This document shows, one piece after another, positions 59,065-64,000 of a stretch of 64,000 nt of DNA. Source of the stretch: Microdochium bolleyi (taxonomy: Eukaryota > Ascomycota > Sordariomycetes > Xylariales > Microdochiaceae); assembly GCA_001566295.1 (NCBI GenBank), contig KQ964247.1:2480001-2544000 (forward strand), in the 5' to 3' direction. The notes below the pieces were generated by a model that saw only the letters and a program-made list of their open reading frames with translations, was not told where the DNA came from and made no database searches. The position numbers were made by a program, and so were the translations under genes. Every line of letters starts with the position of its first letter. Position 1 is the first letter of the stretch.

Positions 59065-59856
59065 GGCGTGGGTGCGTGAGTGTCCGAAATGCCTCCTTGC
59101 ACTGGTGGTATCGTGGAAGTGCAATTGCTGCTGCTGCGCTGCGAGGTCGCTCCGGCCGGTGAGAGTGATGAATTGCCGTGTTGTTGTGCTGCGGAGGGCG
59201 TGTTCTGCTGGTCGTGCACAGTGTGAGAGAGCTGAGCCGGATCGCGCGAGTCTGGAAATCAGCATTACGAAAGGACAACTGTTTCTGCTAGACCGAGGAT
59301 GTGGTGTGCCTGCGTCAGTTGTACGTTTCGTGGGGGAAGATGCACCCGGGGCGGCGATGATGGCAGAAGAGCCCCACCCACAAACCGGGAGAACGGCCGC
59401 AGACCGGAGCCGCCTCGGCGCTCCTCTCGGGCCACACTTGTCCCGTCCTCAATGACGAAGCTTGCTTCCCCGAACGCTGAATCTCTGGAAGTCAATGGAC
59501 TGCGCAAGCCGATCTTAGCCACACGGTATTTGAACAGAACCGAGGACATTTTGCACGATCCGTCTATTTTCGAGGCATCTGTGAGTATGTAACATATGCG
59601 ATATGCGAATACCCAACCAGGCCACTGTGAGCTCTCGAGCTGTACTATAAAGGTCGACCGGAGGACCAATAAGAAAGAAAAAGAAACGTCACGGGATGAC
59701 GACCCTTATCAATGACCTAGAACTCCATCGCTATGTCCTTTCTCTACGTAGAACCCAAAATTCAAAAACACCATGATGCACCAAAATCTTTGACGCCTCA
59801 GCATCAAGACAAAGAAAAGGTTGGTCTCTGCAGCGCAACCCGTCCAGCAAGCTGCC
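59065..59856. other. Region upstream of the Ecm15-like gene
   Basis: It contains the possible N-terminal extension of Ecm15 (to 59265), its promoter, and the 3' flank of the PLC-like gene. No other gene is supported. Confidence 0.5.
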
Positions 59857-61131
59857 TCACAGCATGACGAGCGCACCCACAATGAAGACGACCAGCCCGA
59901 ACGCAACCCCGCTGTCGCGGCTCGAGCCGCTGCTGCCACCACCTCCGCCTCCCGTGACCGGCGGTCTGGACGGAGATGGGGACGGAGAAGGGGATGGAGA
60001 TCCTCCAGCATCACCAGCAGCACTCCCGCCCCCGCCTCCGCCGCCACTCGTCGACGTGGTCCTCACACCATTGAGCCTGTCCGCCGTCGCTAGGGCCGGA
60101 CCCTCGCTGTAAAAGTCCACCAGGACAAACGTCGGCTTGCCCCCCGCCCACTCGCCCACGCACCGCTCCGCGTGCGCGCCCAGCGTGCCACGACCCGCGC
60201 TGCTGGCGTCCTCCGCTGTTGTCTCGGGGCTGTTTGTCGCCGCCACGTCCTCGGACGCAGGGAACATGATGGTCCCTAGACCCGCCGACCCGCCGCCGAC
60301 GGTGTTGTACCGGAAGTGGTTCATCAGGGACAGCTTCCCCGCCGCGATCGCCGCGCGGGGGCCAGACGCCGCCCAGGACGCCGTGCGGGGCCGGTCGAGC
60401 GTGCAGTTGAACCCCGTCGGGGACGTCACGGCCCAGGGTGTCTCAAAGACGTGGTCGAACTGCGGAAGCAGGTATGGGTACCTGTCACTGGCGGCGATGT
60501 CCGTGATAAAGATGACGAGCCGCGTGTTGGTGGCAATCATGCTTCGTAGTGTCGGCCACTCGTCCTTCCCACCTGCCCCGGTGTTGGTCGGCACGAAGCC
60601 GTACTTCCCCAGCCCGGCGGCCTCAAACACACGCCCGAACGCCGCCGCGTCCATCTTCTTCCCATCGCCATTGACCAAAAGCAGCGTCACGACCTCGTTG
60701 GGGTGGCCCTCGAGCCAGGTCTTGATCCCCGCGAGCCACTTTCCCAACGGCCCGGCATCGAGCAGGGCGCACGAGCTGTGGCAAAGTTCGATACCATCAC
60801 CCAGGGGGTGCACCTGGGCCTGAAGCAGCCTGAGTCCGTCGTCGAGCGCCCTGGTCGCAGGGAAGTACTGGTTGCCCGCAATGGAGTTGTTGGTGCTAGC
60901 ATCGCGCACGAACGCCGAGTTGTGCGCGCCCATGTGCGTCACGGCATCGTAGGTCCGGCCGCAGAGTTCCGGGGCACCGTTACATGACTGCTGTGTGGCC
61001 TGCCTCGCTGATATCCTCGTACCTGGGATATTGGCATTGTTGCTAGATGTCGTCGCTGCTGCAAATTGTGTGTAGGACAATAAAGCTGTGGCAGCAAGCG
61101 CCAGTAGCGAATGCAGCCGAGAGCCACGCAT
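59857..61131 (-). CDS. GPI-anchored PLC-like phosphodiesterase
   Basis: A single exon encodes 424 residues. A signal peptide (MRGSRLHSLLALAATALLSY) is followed by a mature chain with the PLC-like TIM-barrel start TYDAVTHMGAHNSAF; His66 and His70 are candidates for catalysis. GIELCHSSCALLDAGPL carries the second conserved His. Downstream come LEGHPNEVVTLLLVNG, RLVIFITD and FDHVFETPWAV, all family-like. The C terminus has a Gly/Ser/Pro linker and the hydrophobic tail VAFGLVVFIVGALVML after SSRDSG, which fits GPI attachment to the cell surface. The substrate is not known; most fungal members have no tested activity. The chosen ATG starts the signal peptide; an upstream in-frame ATG (61197) would add a hydrophilic segment before it. 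Confidence 0.88.
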   Translation of the reverse strand: MRGSRLHSLLALAATALLSYTQFAAATTSSNNANIPGTRISARQATQQSCNGAPELCGRTYDAVTHMGAHNSAFVRDASTNNSIAGNQYFPATRALDDGLRLLQAQVHPLGDGIELCHSSCALLDAGPLGKWLAGIKTWLEGHPNEVVTLLLVNGDGKKMDAAAFGRVFEAAGLGKYGFVPTNTGAGGKDEWPTLRSMIATNTRLVIFITDIAASDRYPYLLPQFDHVFETPWAVTSPTGFNCTLDRPRTASWAASGPRAAIAAGKLSLMNHFRYNTVGGGSAGLGTIMFPASEDVAATNSPETTAEDASSAGRGTLGAHAERCVGEWAGGKPTFVLVDFYSEGPALATADRLNGVRTTSTSGGGGGGGSAAGDAGGSPSPSPSPSPSRPPVTGGGGGGSSGSSRDSGVAFGLVVFIVGALVML

Positions 61132-62218
61132 TGTGACCCCTGGAGATGTTGTGTAACTGAAGTCCCGAAGCTGTGGCTCTATCCGGCGAATTTTCACTCC
61201 AATAATAGCGAAAGTAAGGTTATCGCTATGTCGAGAATGAGAACAGGGTGAATGTCAGAGATTTGGTTGCGTCTCGGTAACGAAGCAAGTCTGGGGAGTA
61301 ATGAAAGCAGCGAAAGGCAGGTACCAATTTGTGGCGAGAATTCGAGCGGCGGCATATAAGGACGATAAGTAAACAACAGGAAGAGGCGGCAATGTGAGAA
61401 CGAGTCGTGTGAAAGGTTCCAAAGGAAGACGAAACACCGACAAGAAAAGTGTACAGAGTACTACGTTTGAAGGTCGTCGAGCCCAGAGCAGATGAAACCC
61501 CTGCACGACTGGGCACGCACATGCAACTCAATGGGCATGCCCCTGATCTTCGCGGCAGATCAGGGGGCAAAGGCCCGGGACCGGGCACTAGAGTGGCGAT
61601 GCTGTGGGGAGACTGGGCCTCGCCGAAGAGCTAATCACGTGCATTACGCTAGACGGCTCTGAGTTCTGCGTTCTTCCGACGATCACTAGACATGCCGAGA
61701 GCGAGCCACGCGTCGGCGGTTTCGTGCCTTCGTCTTGGCTAACAACAACAATGATAACAGAGCGGCTCAACATGTGAGACAGTGATCTCGTGCTCGTGAT
61801 GGCTGACTCTCGACATCGAAATGTTGGAGCGACGAACACCCGAAAACTCTTAGCCAATGATTTTCGCCAGTTCGACGTCAGAACAGGAATCGGCGGGTCT
61901 TCAGTGTGCTCCCGTTGGGTGGGCTGAGACAAGGCAATCTCACCTAAGACAGCTGGAACTTAAGCATACTTCGTCTGTCGTTGCTCGGGAAGTCGTTAGC
62001 GACCGTCGACTAGAGCCGATTCGTGGGGCATGCATAGAACGGAATCGACCAGTAATCGCCGTTCCGAAAGTCTCGGGCCACAATTGTCGGCATGCATGGT
62101 CGTCAACAGGGTAGCAGTCGAAGTTGCAAGGTCGACTTCGTCACACAGGAAAATAGCTATCATCAGAGCTCGGGGTATTTGTTCCTTGGTTCGACATCAG
62201 ACGGTAATGATATTTCGA
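61132..62218. other. Intergenic between the PLC-like gene and CDC37
   Basis: No supported gene; it holds the PLC-like promoter and the CDC37 3' flank. Confidence 0.5.
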
Positions 62219-63815
62219 CTACTCCGGGTCCGCAGCGAATGACTCGAGCGCAGCCTCGTCTTCCATCTCTTTGATCCTGCGCCTGCCTTCTTCGGTTGTT
62301 GCATCGATGACCTCCTCTTCTAAGCTCAGCACGCCAGCCTAAATATATGGATCGCAACGTTAGTCGTCATACAAGACCAAGTGAAAGGGCCAGCGCTGAA
62401 GAACATACCTCACTGAGCAGCCCCACAAGCTCCTCAGCATCTGCGACCTTCATCTTGCCCAGCACCTGGTTCACCTTGTCGAGACTGCCAGACTCCAGAG
62501 CCTTCTTCATGTCCGGTGCGAAACTGTCAAAGATCTGGCGGCCCCTCTTCTCCTCCTCATCTTGGCTGTCTGCGGGAGGTATCTTGATCTTGATCTCGGT
62601 GCCCGGCTCGACCGCGTGCAGCTGAATCTGCTCAACGTCGCCCGACCCTTCAGCAGCCCGCTCCGCGTTGATCTCCTTGGTCCGGTTCTTGATCCGGAAG
62701 AACGTATCCTGCACGTCCTTATAGAAGACCTGCTGCGCCTGGTGACCTTTGGTCGTGACGCGCTTGAAGAAGAGCGATACACCGTCACGCCCAAGCGAGC
62801 GGCAGTACTGCAGAAGCAGGGCCTGGTGGATGTAGTTGCGGGCGATGTCGTCCTTGCCTTCCAGCTGGGCGTCGAACGCCAGGACCAAGATGCCATCTGT
62901 CTCCTTCTCGGCAAGGATGTGCGGATGTGACGTGATGAAGGCATGGCTTTCACGATACTCGGACGCCTTGATGTTCGCGAACTTGCGCCCATCTGCAGAG
63001 GCGTCCATTTCGTCCTCACCGGCTTTGGAGCCAGCGGCGCTTGTCGACTTCGACTCTTGGGAGAAGTTCGGGTTGAGGAGCTCTGGCTGACTGCTGCCGC
63101 TGTTCGTTTTCTTCTCGCCAGATGTTGACGCGGGCTCCGCCTTGGTAACGTGGGATGTGTTGAATCCGTCACGAAGGCCCTCACTCGTGATCTTGCGGCC
63201 TTCCTCCTTCTCAAGCTCCGCTAGCTTCTCGTGTAGCTGCTTCTGCAGGTCCTCGACCTTGCTGAGGTGGTCTTCAATCTCGGCCACCATGGCCGTGTAT
63301 CTATTATCGGGCTTCTTCTCTTCCATGGTTTTGTTGACTTGGTCGAGCAGGGACGCCATCATCTTGGTGTAGGTGGGCGGCTGCTCGACGTTGGCGTGTA
63401 CGCCCTCCGGTCGTGTGGGCGGCTTGTCGTCGGCCGGGTTGCCCACGGACTCCATGACAGCCTGGAAGGCGACCTCCGCGGGGTTCCGGGACTCTGCCTC
63501 GGAGGCGTGTTTCTTGAGCGCGGCAAGCAGGCTCGATATCCTCTTGATCAGGCCATCGTTGATTTGGCGCTCGTACTTGAGGGTCTCGATCTGGAGCTTG
63601 CGCTGAGACCGCTCGGCGTGGATCTGGTTCTGCTTGGCGCGGATGAAGGATCGCTTGTCGACGTTCGGGTGGACCTCGATGTCCGAGTCATCACTGAGCT
63701 CGAGCGCGTCCTGTGGCGTCGAAGTGCTGGTGGTCAGCGGCTGAACATGAAGCGTTGCGAGGCAGCGATGCAGACGGCAGCTACCACTTACCCATTTGCT
63801 ATAGTCGACAGGCAT
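62219..63815 (-). CDS. CDC37: Hsp90 co-chaperone Cdc37
   Basis: Exons 63815-63792, 63710-62409 and 62338-62219 (minus) give 481 residues. The join gives MPVDYSKWDALELSDDSDIEVHPNVDKRSFIR, the invariant start of Cdc37 including the CK2 site serine in DDSD. Cdc37 brings protein kinases to Hsp90. The N-terminal kinase-binding coiled coil covers residues up to about 170, the Hsp90-binding domain runs from about residue 250 (FANIKASEYRESHAFITSHPHILAEKETDGIL) to 430, and the C-terminal part ends with an acidic helix. The tiny first exon has 8 codons; intron 1 is 81 nt, a multiple of three, and has no in-frame stop. Confidence 0.95.
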
Positions 63816-64000
63816 CTTGACTTTTGCAACTTGTGCGTAGATGACGTGTTGCGAGGTAATGGCTGTGCGAGAGAAAGCCGGTTTGTGAGCTCTGGTCTTG
63901 CGAAAGATAGAGCTGGGCTCGAAGTGCCGTTCTGAAATATCAGACGGGTCAATGTAATGCAGACGAAGCTTCTAGATGCTTGGAGCTGTCAAGCTCGAGC
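63816..64000. other. Promoter region of CDC37
   Basis: Right edge of the window, upstream of the CDC37 ATG. Nothing further is visible. Confidence 0.4.

Overview
This window is nuclear DNA of a filamentous ascomycete (Pezizomycotina, most likely a Sordariomycete). The genes carry short introns of about 50-190 nt with GTRNGT-type donors, CTAAC/CTGAC branch sites and YAG acceptors. Coding density is moderate, the genes stand alone on both strands, and the protein set (Hut1, Trk1, haspin, a large secreted catalase, Cdc37, a Pus7-type synthase, Ssl2/XPB) is typical of filamentous fungi. I rebuilt 21 protein-coding genes by joining exons and checking splice phase. I saw no tRNA, rRNA, CRISPR array, transposon ORF or obvious RIP-degraded repeat.

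Layout. 0.7-9.5 kb: EFG1-like rRNA-processing factor (+), a protein with two dsRNA-binding domains (+), tRNA 2'-phosphotransferase with RGG boxes (-), and a 1198-residue Ser-rich disordered protein (-). 9.5-17.3 kb: a 7.8-kb gene-free divergent interval holding microsatellites and a pyrimidine-rich leader. 17.3-24.3 kb: MAPK phosphatase (+), UDP-galactose transporter Hut1 (-), triple-KH RNA-binding protein (-). 25.7-35.0 kb: a divergent SRA-YDG-domain protein (-), a small ABM-fold monooxygenase-like protein (+), a TruD/Pus7 pseudouridine synthase (+), TFIIH helicase Ssl2/XPB (+). 35.0-38.3 kb: gene-free leader of the potassium transporter Trk1 (38.3-41.2 kb, +). 41.7-46.0 kb: a GC-rich block of three genes with mitochondrial-type N termini: a cysteine synthase-family enzyme (+), an unidentified protein (-) and ribosomal protein bL19m (+), the last two sharing a short divergent promoter. 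46.3-50.3 kb: a four-pass membrane protein of unknown function (-) and a secreted large-subunit catalase (-). 50.3-53.8 kb: gene-free. 53.8-63.8 kb: haspin kinase (-), CCDC47/DUF1682 ER protein (+), Ecm15/UPF0045 thiamine-binding-fold protein (-), GPI-anchored PLC-like phosphodiesterase (-), Hsp90 co-chaperone Cdc37 (-).

The genes do not form a pathway or biosynthetic cluster. Several are RNA-related (Efg1, dsRBD protein, Tpt1, KH protein, Pus7), which may be chance. No clearly new multigene system is visible. The items most worth a second look are the divergent SRA-YDG protein, the doubly RGG-flanked Tpt1 with a possible mitochondrial start, the tandem-dsRBD protein without a catalytic domain, and the two mitochondrial or membrane proteins I cannot name.
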